Assembly (NCBI RefSeq): GCF_003952365.1
Contig: NZ_CP034443.1
Coordinates: 5,883,001 to 5,947,000 of the forward strand
Reading direction: 5' to 3'
Origin: Mesorhizobium sp. M9A.F.Ca.ET.002.03.1.2
GTDB lineage: Bacteria; Pseudomonadota; Alphaproteobacteria; Rhizobiales; Rhizobiaceae
Length of the DNA stretch: 64,000 bases
Of the stretch, positions 1-7,826 are shown piece after piece (within the stretch, counting starts at the first letter, position 1; every line of letters begins with the position of its first letter). The notes beneath the pieces are model-generated. The model was not told the DNA's origin. It saw only the letters and a program-made list of their open reading frames with translations, and made no database searches. Position numbers and translations under genes: made by a program.

Positions 1-443
1 TCGATGCTGCCATCCTCCCAGCGCTCCTCGCCGCCCATGCGGTCCAGCGCGGCCTTGATCGCGGCAAGATCGTCGGATGTGCAGCGGGTCGCGGCCAGCG
101 TGGCGGATTCGGTCTCCAGGATGCTGCGCAGCTCGAAGAGCTGCTCCATGTTGCGCTGGTCTTTCAGCGCTTCGCGATCGATCCGGATGGCCGTCCGCTG
201 TTCCGGCGCCATGACGAATGCGCCCACGCCCTGACGCGCCTCAACCATGCCATCGGCGCGAAGCTGCGCGATCGCTTCCCTGACAACATTGCGGCTGACG
301 CCGAATTTGTCGGCGAGCTGGCTTTCGGTGGGAAGCCGGGCTCCCGGGATGATGTCGCCGCCCTCGATCTCGCGGCTCAGATACGAGGCGACGCGATGCG
401 GAAGCGCCTCCACGCTGCCGATGATGGACGAACGCTGCTTCAT
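1..443 (-). CDS. GntR/FadR-family transcriptional regulator (C-terminus outside window)
   Basis: The reverse strand reads from an ATG at 443 through the left edge of the window. A GGGGAG ribosome site lies 5 bases before the ATG. The first 75 or so residues form a GntR winged helix (LPTESQLADKFGVSRNVVREA and the beta-wing QGVGAF). The FadR/FCD ligand domain begins after them (LFELRSILETESA). Such proteins repress organic-acid or sugar-acid catabolic genes and bind DNA as dimers. The gene lies directly downstream of the remnant of an FAD-linked oxidase on the same strand, so it may once have regulated a glycolate- or lactate-oxidase locus; that is inference. Only about 147 residues are visible. 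Confidence 0.9.
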   Translation of the reverse strand, partial: MKQRSSIIGSVEALPHRVASYLSREIEGGDIIPGARLPTESQLADKFGVSRNVVREAIAQLRADGMVEARQGVGAFVMAPEQRTAIRIDREALKDQRNMEQLFELRSILETESATLAATRCTSDDLAAIKAALDRMGGEERWEDGSI

Positions 444-452
444 GCGGCTCCC

Positions 453-545
453 CTACAAATCGCCCCGATCAGGCACGAGACACGCGGGATTGAACAGGCC
501 TGCCGGATCGTAGGCCGCCTTGATCGCCATATGAATCTACCGCTC
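453..545 (-). pseudogene. C-terminal remnant of a GlcD-like FAD-linked oxidase
   Basis: The last 25 codons before the TAG at 453-455 encode MAIKAAYDPAGLFNPACLV and a few more residues. This is the characteristic end of GlcD/D-lactate dehydrogenase-type FAD oxidases (IKAAxDPxGxxNPG). An in-frame TAG stands only two codons upstream of this stretch, and no FAD-binding domain can be read further upstream in any frame. The gene is therefore a decayed 3' end. It sits immediately before the GntR regulator gene on the same strand. Confidence 0.6.
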
Positions 546-850
546 GCGCCGCGACGGACGGGCCCCCGTCGCCCGCGCGGCCATAGGCCGGCGATGTCCA
601 GCACGGCCATTCGCGCACGACGCATGCACGGGCTCGATCAATCAGCTTCGGCACCTCGCGGAAGCTTTGCGTTGAAAAGATGGGCTGCTATCCGTGATCA
701 TGGAGTCCGATCATACGGTCATCCTACAACCTCGGCAAGTCTCCAATTCACCAGCCTGGCGGCCGCCAGCAGCCCTGGCTCGATGACGTCTATCGCGACG
801 ACGAGATTGTTGAGGACACTCCACACGGCGGCCCGTTCCCGTCACGCGCC
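546..850. other. Non-coding stretch or degraded DNA, no gene recognised
   Basis: Short open frames exist on both strands here, but none has a start with a ribosome site together with a recognisable protein. The stretch from about 720 to 850 looks codon-biased on the plus strand (YNLGKSPIHQPGG) without a clear start. It may be a remnant of another gene. Confidence 0.4.
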
Positions 851-1216
851 TCAGCCTTGAACGAGCGCCGTATCCGTCAGCTGTTGCGCATCGTCGAACT
901 TGATCTCCAAGGTGTAGTAATCAAGGCTGAGGTCGTGTGCGCCCAGCTTGTAGGCAATTCGATCCTTTGTCTCCCGGTCGGGCGTCCCCAGGAGATCGGC
1001 GACCTCGTTACGCGCCATGCCTTTTGGAAGACGCCTCATGAGATCCTCGGCCATGTCGTACCTGGCAGCCGAATCCAAGGTATGGCCGCGCTCGGCCTTC
1101 CAGCGTTCGCTGGAGAAGCGCTGCGCCATCTCCACTTGGTAGACCCGTCCCGCGATCAGGGCGATGCCAATCGCAACGCAGACCGCCCCAAGCTTCAGGG
1201 CATCTCTTCTGGTCAT
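851..1216 (-). CDS. Small membrane-anchored hypothetical protein with a BamE/SmpA-like fold region
   Basis: The protein has 121 residues. Residues 8-24 form one hydrophobic segment (LGAVCVAIGIALIAG) after a basic N-terminus, which suggests a membrane anchor or uncleaved signal. Residues 60-115 hold the pattern LPKGMARNEVADLLGTPDRE followed by a beta-rich stretch with LDYYTLEIKFD. This resembles the G-M-x-x-x-x-V-xx-LLGxP motif of small SmpA/OmlA (BamE-like) domains, and I infer a periplasmic face. The function is unknown. The next gene on the same strand, upstream, is the frameshifted secreted-protein gene at 1264-1634. Confidence 0.65.
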   Translation of the reverse strand: MTRRDALKLGAVCVAIGIALIAGRVYQVEMAQRFSSERWKAERGHTLDSAARYDMAEDLMRRLPKGMARNEVADLLGTPDRETKDRIAYKLGAHDLSLDYYTLEIKFDDAQQLTDTALVQG

Positions 1217-1263
1217 CGTCTTGGCTCCTCACAGCGCAGGCCGCCGCCCAAGGTTTCGAGACT

Positions 1264-1634
1264 CTAGCGGTCCGGGAGCTCGGCCCACAGCTTCTTTGCG
1301 AAGCCTCGTTCGTCGAGATCCCACGTGGAGTCGACGACTTCCGCTCGTCCGTTTCGACATTTGTATGAATAGACCGCATCATGCCCATGGCGTAGGCCGG
1401 AACGCCGTTCTCACCCGGATTCTCTCGACAGAACGCGTCCGCTCCAGGGTTGTCACGGGCTGCGTTCATTTTCACGCAGGGCAGGTTCGCGCCGACGGCA
1501 CAGACAAGAACCTTGCCGTTCATGCAGCGGAAGACGGCCTGGGTTTCCAATTCATCGTCGGCAGGGACACTCTTGGCGCCACGGCGGACTTCCGCCCGAC
1601 TCGCTTTACCGGCCGCCAGGACTAGATAAGACAT
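1264..1634 (-). pseudogene. Frameshifted small secreted-type protein gene
   Basis: Two adjacent reverse frames together give one coherent protein. The first frame runs from about 1634 through FRCMNGKVLVCAVGANLPC and GVPAYAMG. The second frame continues with HDAVYSYKCRNGRAEVVD and ends at KKLWAELPDR, TAG at 1264-1266. One C missing from the CCC at 1384-1386 would explain the break (GGC CAT becoming GGCAT). The paired cysteines and the order of blocks fit small exported hypothetical proteins of rhizobia. The N-terminus before MSYLVLAAGKAS is weak and lacks a ribosome site, so the signal peptide may also be damaged. A sequencing error would have the same appearance. Confidence 0.6.
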
Positions 1635-1671
1635 GCGCTGGGCGGGAACCCCGTTGCAGAAGGACGTGAAT

Positions 1672-2502
1672 ATGCCTGAACAGATACCATTGAACGACGG
1701 CTCCGCCATTCCCCGGCTCGGCCTTGGCGTGTGGCAAGTCGATCCGGCCATTACGGCCCAGGTCGTGAGTTGGGGGATCCAGACCGGCTACAGATTGATC
1801 GACACCGCCGAAGGCTACCAGAACGAGGAAGGCGTCGGGCAGGCGATCCGCACGGCTGGCGTGGCGCGAAGCGAATTGTTCATCACCTCGAAACTGCGCA
1901 ACGGCGCCCATCAGCGTGACGCCGCGCTTCGGGCTTTCGACGAGACGATGAACAAGCTCGGGATCGAACAGATCGACCTGTTTCTGATCCACTGGCCAGT
2001 GCCAAGCCAGGATAAATACGTCGAGGCGTGGAAGACGCTGATCGAGCTCAGGCAAGCCGACCGGATCAAGTCGATCGGCGTTTCGAACTTCAATCGGGAT
2101 CATCTGGAGCGGATCATCGGCGAGACCGGAGTGACGCCCGTCGTCAACCAGATCGAGCTCCATCCCCGCTTTCAACAACGCGGCGTCAGGGATTTTCATA
2201 TCAAGCACGACATCCGCATCGAAAGCTGGAGCCCGCTGGGCAGCGGCCGGCTGCTGAGCGATCCGGCCCTTGAGAAGATCGCCGGAAAACATCGCAAGTC
2301 CGTGGCGCAGACGATCATCCGATGGCACCTTCAGGAAGGGCTGATCGTCATTCCAAAGTCTGTCCATCAGGACCGCATCGCCGCCAACTTCGATGTCTTC
2401 GATTTCGAGCTGGGCGCGGAAGACCTCGAGATCATTCGAGGCATGGATTCGTCCGACGGTCGCACCGGGCCGGACCCCGCCACGGCCGCATTCCTGTTCT
2501 GA
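1672..2502 (+). CDS. Aldo/keto reductase, 2,5-diketogluconate-reductase type
   Basis: This 276-residue (alpha/beta)8-barrel oxidoreductase reduces aldehydes or ketones with NADPH in the cytoplasm. The catalytic tetrad is visible: Asp44 and Tyr49 (IDTAEGYQNE), Lys74 (ITSKL) and His107 (LIHWP). The family signature IGVSNF and the NADPH-binding IPKSVHQDRI stretch are also present. The ATG at 1672 was chosen because MPEQIPLNDG is the usual start of this family; an ATG 39 bases upstream lies in the same frame. The true substrate cannot be read from the sequence. The gene ends in a strong hairpin shared with the convergent gene downstream. Confidence 0.9.
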   Translation: MPEQIPLNDGSAIPRLGLGVWQVDPAITAQVVSWGIQTGYRLIDTAEGYQNEEGVGQAIRTAGVARSELFITSKLRNGAHQRDAALRAFDETMNKLGIEQIDLFLIHWPVPSQDKYVEAWKTLIELRQADRIKSIGVSNFNRDHLERIIGETGVTPVVNQIELHPRFQQRGVRDFHIKHDIRIESWSPLGSGRLLSDPALEKIAGKHRKSVAQTIIRWHLQEGLIVIPKSVHQDRIAANFDVFDFELGAEDLEIIRGMDSSDGRTGPDPATAAFLF

Positions 2503-2509
2503 CGGACCT

Positions 2510-2536
2510 GAGGCTGGTCACGCGTCGACCAGCCTC
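2510..2536. terminator. Bidirectional hairpin between convergent genes
   Basis: GAGGCTGGTC at 2510-2519 pairs perfectly with GACCAGCCTC at 2527-2536 across a 7-base loop. It sits 8 bases after the aldo/keto reductase stop and overlaps the stop codon of the opposing gene. There is no T-run, so termination is inferred from position. Confidence 0.55.
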
Positions 2537-2840
2537 ATATCCCGGACCCGTCCAGCAGCGGGACATCCTCCCCCTCCCAGGGACTGGGCATTGAACCCTT
2601 GCTCAGATTGGCTGCGGGAAGCGGCATCCAGCACTTCAACTCGGGTTCGGCGTATTCGACCACGCGTCCGGGCGACGAGTCGGAAGCGCGCCACCCTTCG
2701 CTGCCGAATTGGTCGGCTCGAGACCAGTAGGCCAGGTCGACTTCCGCCGGCCCCTGTTCGGACGGCCGAACCGTGACAAGGATCCTGCTGCCATCCCTTG
2801 GCGCACTCGACATGTGACGCCACCGATCAGGCTCGTCCAT
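2535..2840 (-). CDS. Small hypothetical protein with WRxMSSAPRDG motif
   Basis: The ATG at 2840 follows AGGAGG at 8 bases and gives 101 residues. An in-frame ATG further upstream lacks such a site. The N-terminus WRHMSSAPRDGSRILVTVR is typical of small rhizobial and phage-type hypothetical proteins (DUF551-like region). It is followed by DLAYWSRADQFGSEGWR and the tryptophan-rich KCWMPLP. No signal peptide or membrane segment is visible, and the function is unknown. The gene is convergent with the aldo/keto reductase gene. Confidence 0.75.
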   Translation of the reverse strand: MDEPDRWRHMSSAPRDGSRILVTVRPSEQGPAEVDLAYWSRADQFGSEGWRASDSSPGRVVEYAEPELKCWMPLPAANLSKGSMPSPWEGEDVPLLDGSGI

Positions 2841-2981
2841 CGCATTTCCTCCTGACGCCGGCATGACGACCTCGGCTGGACGAATAGTCGCTTCGCATAC
2901 AAGGCCGGTCAACCCGAACTTTGCGCAGGACAGTCTATAGTTGGCGGCCTGCCGGTCTGGCGCGACATGGGCTCGCGGTCA

Positions 2982-3788
2982 TCAGCGAACCTTGGCCTTG
3001 ACTGCCCAAGCTCTCGTTTTCAGGGCAATCGACCCGTCCTCGCCGCGCGGCAGGCTCTCGCGGATCCTCTCCATCAATCTCTGGCGAGCTGCGGGTTCGA
3101 GACTCATGCAATAGCCCGGCGCCGGCCCTGCACCAAGGGTGAAGGGGTGCCAGTAGTCCTCAAAGTCCTTGAACACTGCCGGCATTTCAATCCGGGTGCA
3201 GTCGATGGAAACGAAGCCGGCCTGCTTCGCAAGGTTGGTCAATCCGTCTTCGGTGCAAAATGAAAAGCGTCTGTCCTCGGCAAGGTCGATGGCGCCGGGG
3301 TCAAGCGCTGCCGCAGCGGTCCAGAAGGCCCGCATGAATTCCACCCCGCCGCCGGGATAATCCCACACATAGAATCCAATCGTCGCTCCGCGGCGGGCCA
3401 CCCGCCCCATTTCCGCGAGTGCCTTTTCCTTGTCGGGGATGAAGTTGAGAACAAGCGCCGACACGACGACGTCCTTGCTGCCCGATTCGACAGTCAGAGC
3501 CTGCGCATCGCCTGCGAGAAACTCGACACGTTCGTCCGGCACGTTTACGCGCGCCTTGGCGAGAAAACCCTCCGATGGGTCTATGGACACCAGGTTCCTG
3601 GGATTGCAGCGCGCCAGGATGGCTGCGGAAAGCGCCCCGGTTCCGCAACCCACCTCCAGCCAGTCCAGACCCTCCGCCGGATCGAGCCAATCCAGGAACA
3701 GTGGAGCGATCTGACGGCTCCATCGCCCCATATAAAGGTCGTAGCTGTCCCCGGCCTGCCAGGCGTCGTGACGTGTCGCCTCAGCCAT
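2982..3788 (-). CDS. Class I SAM-dependent methyltransferase (UbiE-like)
   Basis: The protein of 268 residues has motif I LEVGCGTGALS near residue 45. Motif II follows as VSIDPSEGFLAKAR and motif III as FLAGDAQAL, then the post-motif VVVSALVLNFIPDKEKALAEM. This is a complete class I methyltransferase fold. The C-terminal half (YWHPFTLGAGPAPGY) resembles small-molecule methyltransferases of unknown substrate. The second of two close ATGs, at 3788, was preferred because GGAGG stands 8 bases before it, while it abuts the first ATG at 3794. The next gene on the same strand is 212 bases upstream, so the gene is probably transcribed alone. Confidence 0.85.
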   Translation of the reverse strand: MAEATRHDAWQAGDSYDLYMGRWSRQIAPLFLDWLDPAEGLDWLEVGCGTGALSAAILARCNPRNLVSIDPSEGFLAKARVNVPDERVEFLAGDAQALTVESGSKDVVVSALVLNFIPDKEKALAEMGRVARRGATIGFYVWDYPGGGVEFMRAFWTAAAALDPGAIDLAEDRRFSFCTEDGLTNLAKQAGFVSIDCTRIEMPAVFKDFEDYWHPFTLGAGPAPGYCMSLEPAARQRLMERIRESLPRGEDGSIALKTRAWAVKAKVR

Positions 3789-3999
3789 CGCCATCTCCTC
3801 CCGGATAACTTCAAAGCATTGGTCGGCAGCAAGAATACGCCCGTCTCAATCCCAGGAACAGAGGCACAAGAGTGCGACCTGAGCTCGAAATGCACAAGCA
3901 GAGGATCAGACGCTGGACTTCTCCGGTCCCGAGGAAATCGCCTGCTGACGCAGGCGATCGGTCGGCTGGTTTCGTGCGGCCCTCTGGGCCGCTCGTTGA

Positions 4000-4188
4000 C
4001 TATCGCTGCTTTGCCGTTCTGGGAAATTCCACGACGTCTGCGGACGGACGCCGGTACTGGGCTGCGACAATTGCATCGATCAGAGGATCCAGAGCTGCAC
4101 GAGTCTCGCTGCTCGTCTCGTCATCGCCGCGCAGATAGTGGCAGGCTCGTTCAAGATGGAGGTGTGCGGCGGCAAAGTCGCTTGTCAT
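4000..4188 (-). CDS. Small hypothetical protein, 62 aa
   Basis: The ATG at 4188 follows AAGGAG at 8 bases. The product has 62 residues with the pattern FAAAHLHLERACHYLRG, then a helical stretch ending IDAIVAAQYRRP, and the basic tail VVEFPRTAKQR. Short proteins with this layout are common in Mesorhizobium and related genera; no function is known to me. It is likely cytoplasmic and all-helical. The gene appears monocistronic. Confidence 0.7.
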   Translation of the reverse strand: MTSDFAAAHLHLERACHYLRGDDETSSETRAALDPLIDAIVAAQYRRPSADVVEFPRTAKQR

Positions 4189-4358
4189 AAGCTTCTCCTT
4201 ATTGCCCGCCGTTTGGCAAACATGGTCGGTTCGGCTTACCCGAAAGCCAATATCCACAGGCGCATTTAAATCAAATTTGCCGGTTAACCTGATCTTCATA
4301 ATGCCGCGGCGATCATCGCCATCGCGGCCATGTGTTGAGTTCCGCCTCAGGCAACAGA

Positions 4359-4387
4359 CCCGCTCCGGTTATCGGGGCGGGTTTTTT
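4359..4387 (+). terminator. Rho-independent terminator
   Basis: CCCGCTCCG at 4359-4367 pairs with CGGGGCGGG at 4373-4381 (one wobble pair) around a 5-base loop and is followed directly by six T. It points to the plus strand, yet no plus-strand gene lies upstream. It may terminate a small RNA or an unannotated leader. Confidence 0.7.
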
Positions 4388-4420
4388 CTTGAATGTCGCC
4401 GGATCGGAACTGAGCCCGGG

Positions 4421-4759
4421 TCAGGCCGCTTCACGCTGGGATTTCCATGTCTCGTGGTGCTTGCCCCAGGCCGACATGGCTGTCACCGCATCGTTCAGGC
4501 TAAAGCCGAGCGGCGTGATCGAGTATTCCACGCGAGGCGGCACCTCGTCATAGACGCGCCGGCTGATCAGCCCGTCGGCTTCCATCTGCCGCAATTGCTG
4601 CGTGAGCACCTTCTCGCTGACGCCTGGCAACAGCCGGCGCAGTTCCGCAAAGCGGTATGACCGCAGGTGCAGTTCCCATAGCAGCGAGGTTTTCCACTTT
4701 CCGCCGATGGCCTGCAGCGCGGCAGCAAAACCGCAGCTGTCTGGTTCCTTGCGCCTCAT
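4421..4759 (-). CDS. HxlR-family transcriptional regulator
   Basis: The ATG at 4759 has AGGAG at 7 bases and gives 112 residues. The winged helix carries the HxlR signature IGGKWKTSLLWEL, then RFAELRRLLPGVSEKVLTQQLRQMEADGLI and the wing RVEYSITPLG. Cys9, just before the first helix, is the position of the sensing cysteine in redox- or aldehyde-responsive relatives such as HypR and YodB. The gene is divergent from the imine-reductase-like gene at 4904, its most likely target; this is inferred from arrangement. Confidence 0.88.
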   Translation of the reverse strand: MRRKEPDSCGFAAALQAIGGKWKTSLLWELHLRSYRFAELRRLLPGVSEKVLTQQLRQMEADGLISRRVYDEVPPRVEYSITPLGFSLNDAVTAMSAWGKHHETWKSQREAA

Positions 4760-4790
4760 TTGGCAGCTCCTGTCATGATGGCGATAACTT

Positions 4791-4800
4791 ACCTCAAGGT
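4791..4800. promoter_or_regulatory. Candidate HxlR operator
   Basis: ACCTCAAGGT is a short dyad (ACCT-CA-AGGT) set inside CTTACCTCAAGGTGCGTAC. It lies in the 144-base intergenic region between the divergent HxlR gene and the imine-reductase-like gene. HxlR proteins often bind such TACCT/AGGTA-type dyads. Support is positional only. Confidence 0.35.
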
Positions 4801-4903
4801 GCGTACTTCTCAACGCAGCAGGAATTTATATCTTCGGATCGAGCGCGCCAAACACGAAACGGATCCTCGTCGAGAGGGCCATTGTCCTATCGGAGACGTT
4901 ATT

Positions 4904-5818
4904 ATGACATCAAATGTCTGCGTGCTCGGCGCGGGCCGAATGGGGTCGTCCATTGCTCGAACGCTGCTCGACCGCGGCTACTCGACATGGGTCTGGAATC
5001 GGACCGCGGCAAAGTGCGATCCGTTGGCGGCTCTTGGCGCGAAGCTCGCCCCTTCAGTGGAGAATGGAATCCGGGCGGCCGACGTCGTGATCATCAATGT
5101 TCTCGACTATGCCGCCAGCGACGCTTTGCTGAAGCGGGATGGCATCGCTTCGGTATTGGCCGGTAAAGCCGTCGTGCAACTCACCTCCGGATCGGCACGT
5201 CTGGCACGGGAAGAAGCTCGCTGGGTGGAGGCGCATGGTGCCGGGTATCTGGACGGGGCGATCATGGCCACTCCGGATTTTATCGGCAGGCCCGAGACCG
5301 CACTGCTTTATTCGGGTTCCCGCGATGTTTACGAGAAGCACAAGCCCCTGCTTTTCGCGCTCGGCGGCGGCACGAGCTATGTCGGGGAGCTGCCGGGTCA
5401 AGCCTCCGCGCTTGATACCGCCCTGCTGACCCAGATGTGGGGCGGGCTTTTCGGAGCACTTCAGGGCATGGCTGTCGCCGAGGCCGAAGGTCTCAACCTG
5501 AAGACGTTCAAGAGCCATCTCTCCGCATTCAAGCCGGTTGTCGATGCCGCTCTGTTCGACGTGGTCGACAGAACAAATGCACGCCGTTTTGCCGGCGACG
5601 ACGCAACGCTGGCGTCCTTGGGTGCCCATTACAGCGCCTTCCAGCACCTGCTTGAGGCCTGCGAGGAGCGAGGGCTCAACGCGGCTATGCCGCGCGCCAT
5701 GGACATGATCTTTCGGCAGGCGCTTTCGCTCGGACGCGCGGAAGACGATTTCGCATCTCTCGCGCCTCTGTTTCGAAATGACTCGCCGCGCCAGGTCGGG
5801 GAGGCAGCGAATGCATAG
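4904..5818 (+). CDS. NAD(P)-dependent imine-reductase / beta-hydroxyacid-dehydrogenase-like protein
   Basis: The protein has 304 residues. Its N-terminal Rossmann fold starts VCVLGAGRMGSSIA, and VWNRT is consistent with NADPH preference. The all-helical C-terminal half belongs to the 6-phosphogluconate-dehydrogenase-like fold. The region LPGQASALDTALL places Asp171 where many imine reductases carry their catalytic Asp or Tyr. The Lys catalytic in true hydroxyisobutyrate dehydrogenases is not obvious. The likely reaction is NADPH-dependent reduction of a small imine or keto compound; the substrate is unknown. The stop overlaps the start of the GFA-domain gene by 8 bases, so the two are co-transcribed, presumably under the divergent HxlR regulator. 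Confidence 0.82.
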   Translation: MTSNVCVLGAGRMGSSIARTLLDRGYSTWVWNRTAAKCDPLAALGAKLAPSVENGIRAADVVIINVLDYAASDALLKRDGIASVLAGKAVVQLTSGSARLAREEARWVEAHGAGYLDGAIMATPDFIGRPETALLYSGSRDVYEKHKPLLFALGGGTSYVGELPGQASALDTALLTQMWGGLFGALQGMAVAEAEGLNLKTFKSHLSAFKPVVDAALFDVVDRTNARRFAGDDATLASLGAHYSAFQHLLEACEERGLNAAMPRAMDMIFRQALSLGRAEDDFASLAPLFRNDSPRQVGEAANA

Positions 5819-6224
5819 CGGCAAGACCAGACGGACCGCGACCTGCTCATGCCGGGGCGTGGAACTTGTCCTGGCGGGAGAACCGCGACGCGTCTATGCG
5901 TGCAGTTGCATGGAGTGCCAGCGATGCACCGGGGCGGCGTTCTCGTATCGGGCCATCTATCCTGACTTGGCCCTCGTCGGCCGGAAAGGCGAGACCGGAT
6001 CCTGGCGCAGAACCGGCTCGTCGGGGCAATGGCTGGAGCAGACATTCTGCACCACATGCGGGTCGGTCGTCTTCATGCGGGCAGAAGGGCTAAAGGATGC
6101 GCTGTCGGTATCGGTCGGCTGTCTGGAGGACGCGAAATTCCCGCCCCCGGCAATGCTCCACTGGCCTCACCGAAAGCACAAATGGCTTCGTCTGGAAGGC
6201 TTGCCCGAAGCAGCCGGCTCCTGA
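5811..6224 (+). CDS. GFA (CENP-V/glutathione-dependent formaldehyde-activating) domain protein
   Basis: This 137-residue zinc protein has CSC near residue 13, YACSCMECQRCTGAAFS near residue 32 and FCTTCGSVVF near residue 80. These are the cysteine ligands of the GFA fold. The end of the domain is HWPHRKHKWLRL. Some members condense glutathione with formaldehyde, but most have no proven reaction. It overlaps the preceding reductase gene by 8 bases, which suggests a shared role in handling a reactive aldehyde or imine; that fits an HxlR regulator with a sensing cysteine but remains inference. Confidence 0.85.
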   Translation: MHSGKTRRTATCSCRGVELVLAGEPRRVYACSCMECQRCTGAAFSYRAIYPDLALVGRKGETGSWRRTGSSGQWLEQTFCTTCGSVVFMRAEGLKDALSVSVGCLEDAKFPPPAMLHWPHRKHKWLRLEGLPEAAGS

Positions 6225-6701
6225 GGTGCGGATCACCACTCGCGACGCCTGGCTTGCGGCAGGCTCGTTATCGTGAGTTAATCCTCATCACTCCAGCGGT
6301 TCATGCTGACAAAGTTCATTCATGCTGGCGTTGCCAGAGCGGCGAAAGGCGACTGCTTATTCACACGGCCGTGGCCCGGATCACCACGTCGTTAGAGAAC
6401 GAGATAGTGCTGTGGTAATGACTGCTGACTATGGTCGTGCGGCGGCCGGCAGGCTCTCGGCGGCGCGGCGCCAGTTGACCGACTTATTCAGCAAGGGCTA
6501 ATAAGGCAGCGTTACGCGGCGGATCCTTGGACTTGGCGTTGCTTCGTCACGATCCGCATCCGCCAGCTACGATAGGCCAGGCTGATAGAATGACCGACCT
6601 GATTTGCCTCGAATTCGCCCCGATCATAGAAGAGCGGTGCTGATTGCAATGCTGGTGCCATCCGTCGTTGACCAGTTCTTGCAAAGAAAACGAAGGCTTC
6701 G
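6225..6701. other. 477-bp intergenic stretch before the polysaccharide cluster
   Basis: No supported gene is seen. Several short frames in both directions lack starts with ribosome sites and lack recognisable domains. The composition is mixed and the frames look broken, which suits decayed DNA at the edge of an acquired cluster. Confidence 0.4.
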
Positions 6702-7694
6702 ATGATCCAGGACAATGCCACGGTAGGCGTGGTGGTGCCGATGTTCAATGCCGAGCGAACCATTCGCGCCACCTTGACCAGCATCTGCCAGCAGGACCAT
6801 CAGGCGCTGGACATTGTCGTGGTGGACGACGGGTCGACGGACCAGTCCGCCTCGATCGTGGCCTCCTGTGCCGAGAAAGACCGGCGTATACGCATTATGA
6901 GGCAGTCGAACGCCGGTGTCGCGCAGGCTCGCAACAGCGGTGCGGCCTCTACCGATGCGGAGTTTCTGGCGTTTGTCGACGCGGATGATCTCTGGGCTCC
7001 ATCCAAGATCGCGCTGCAGCTGCGCGCCCTCCAGGAAGGCGGCTCTTCGGCGGGCCTGGCATATTGCTGGTTTGCGCAGATCGACGAGGACGGCCGGGTA
7101 TTCTCACTATACCGGCCCGATGCCGATGGCAGCGTTCTGCAACGGATGTGCAGAATGAATTTTGTCGGCAACGGAAGTTCGATGCTGGTGCGTCGCTCCG
7201 CATTCGAGCGGGCGGGACAATTCGATCCTTCCCTGAGGGCCAGGAATGCGCAAGGTTGCGAGGATCTTCTGATGTGCCTCAGAATAGCGGAAAGTTACGA
7301 ATTCCGCGTCGTGCCTCAGCATCTCGTGGGTTACCGGATCACGAACGTCAACATGTCGAGCGATGTCATGCAGATGCTTCGTTCTTGTGAGATTGTTCTT
7401 GCCGAGTTCCGTGAAAAATATCCGCAGTTCGGCAGCGATCTCGATGCCCATCTGGTCGACATGATTTGTTGGCTTGCGGTGAGAGCTTTGATCGGCGGAC
7501 GGCTTTACGCGGCCTGCAACCTATCGAGGAAACTCTTCGTCCTGGATCCGCGCACGGCGATTTCTCGCCTGCCCAACATGGTAGACATTTACTGCAGGGC
7601 CAGGTTGGTTCCTCGCTGGATCAAGGTCGGAGTGAAACGAATGCGCAACAAGAACGCCAAGTTCCGTCCGCTTTATGAAGAGACCAGCTGGTGA
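6702..7694 (+). CDS. GT2-family glycosyltransferase
   Basis: The protein of 330 residues has a GT-A fold. It begins VGVVVPMFNAERTIRATL, followed by IVVVDDGSTDQSA and the metal-binding FVDADDLW near residue 90. The acceptor half carries GCEDLLMCLRIAE (the ED motif of the catalytic base region) and YRITNVNMS. It most likely adds one sugar from a nucleotide donor to a lipid-linked glycan at the inner membrane face. The AAGG site 6 bases upstream supports the start. Its central region closely matches the convergent glycosyltransferase at 7827-8963, so the two look like paralogs. The stop overlaps the start of a truncated ABC exporter gene. Confidence 0.9.
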   Translation: MIQDNATVGVVVPMFNAERTIRATLTSICQQDHQALDIVVVDDGSTDQSASIVASCAEKDRRIRIMRQSNAGVAQARNSGAASTDAEFLAFVDADDLWAPSKIALQLRALQEGGSSAGLAYCWFAQIDEDGRVFSLYRPDADGSVLQRMCRMNFVGNGSSMLVRRSAFERAGQFDPSLRARNAQGCEDLLMCLRIAESYEFRVVPQHLVGYRITNVNMSSDVMQMLRSCEIVLAEFREKYPQFGSDLDAHLVDMICWLAVRALIGGRLYAACNLSRKLFVLDPRTAISRLPNMVDIYCRARLVPRWIKVGVKRMRNKNAKFRPLYEETSW

Positions 7695-7822
7695 ATGTGA
7701 GCGCCTCACGGTTCGAGCGGTTGCGGCGGCTCATCCGCTTGGCGGCAGCACCTGCATGGGCCGGGCCGACTATCGTCGGACTTGGTTTGGCCGCGGCGGT
7801 TCTCGAAGGTGCCGGCCTCTAA
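7691..7822 (+). pseudogene. Truncated N-terminus of an ABC exporter
   Basis: A GTG overlapping the glycosyltransferase stop (GTGA) opens a frame of 43 codons. It reads VNVSASRFERLRRLI, then WAGPTIVGLGLAAAVLEGAGL and a TAA. This is the start of the first transmembrane helix of an MsbA-type or polysaccharide ABC exporter, whose sequence typically continues with a leucine-rich IPL stretch. Everything after the first helix is missing. The remnant abuts the 3' end of an inverted glycosyltransferase gene, as expected for a rearrangement breakpoint. Confidence 0.6.
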
Positions 7823-7826
7823 GACC

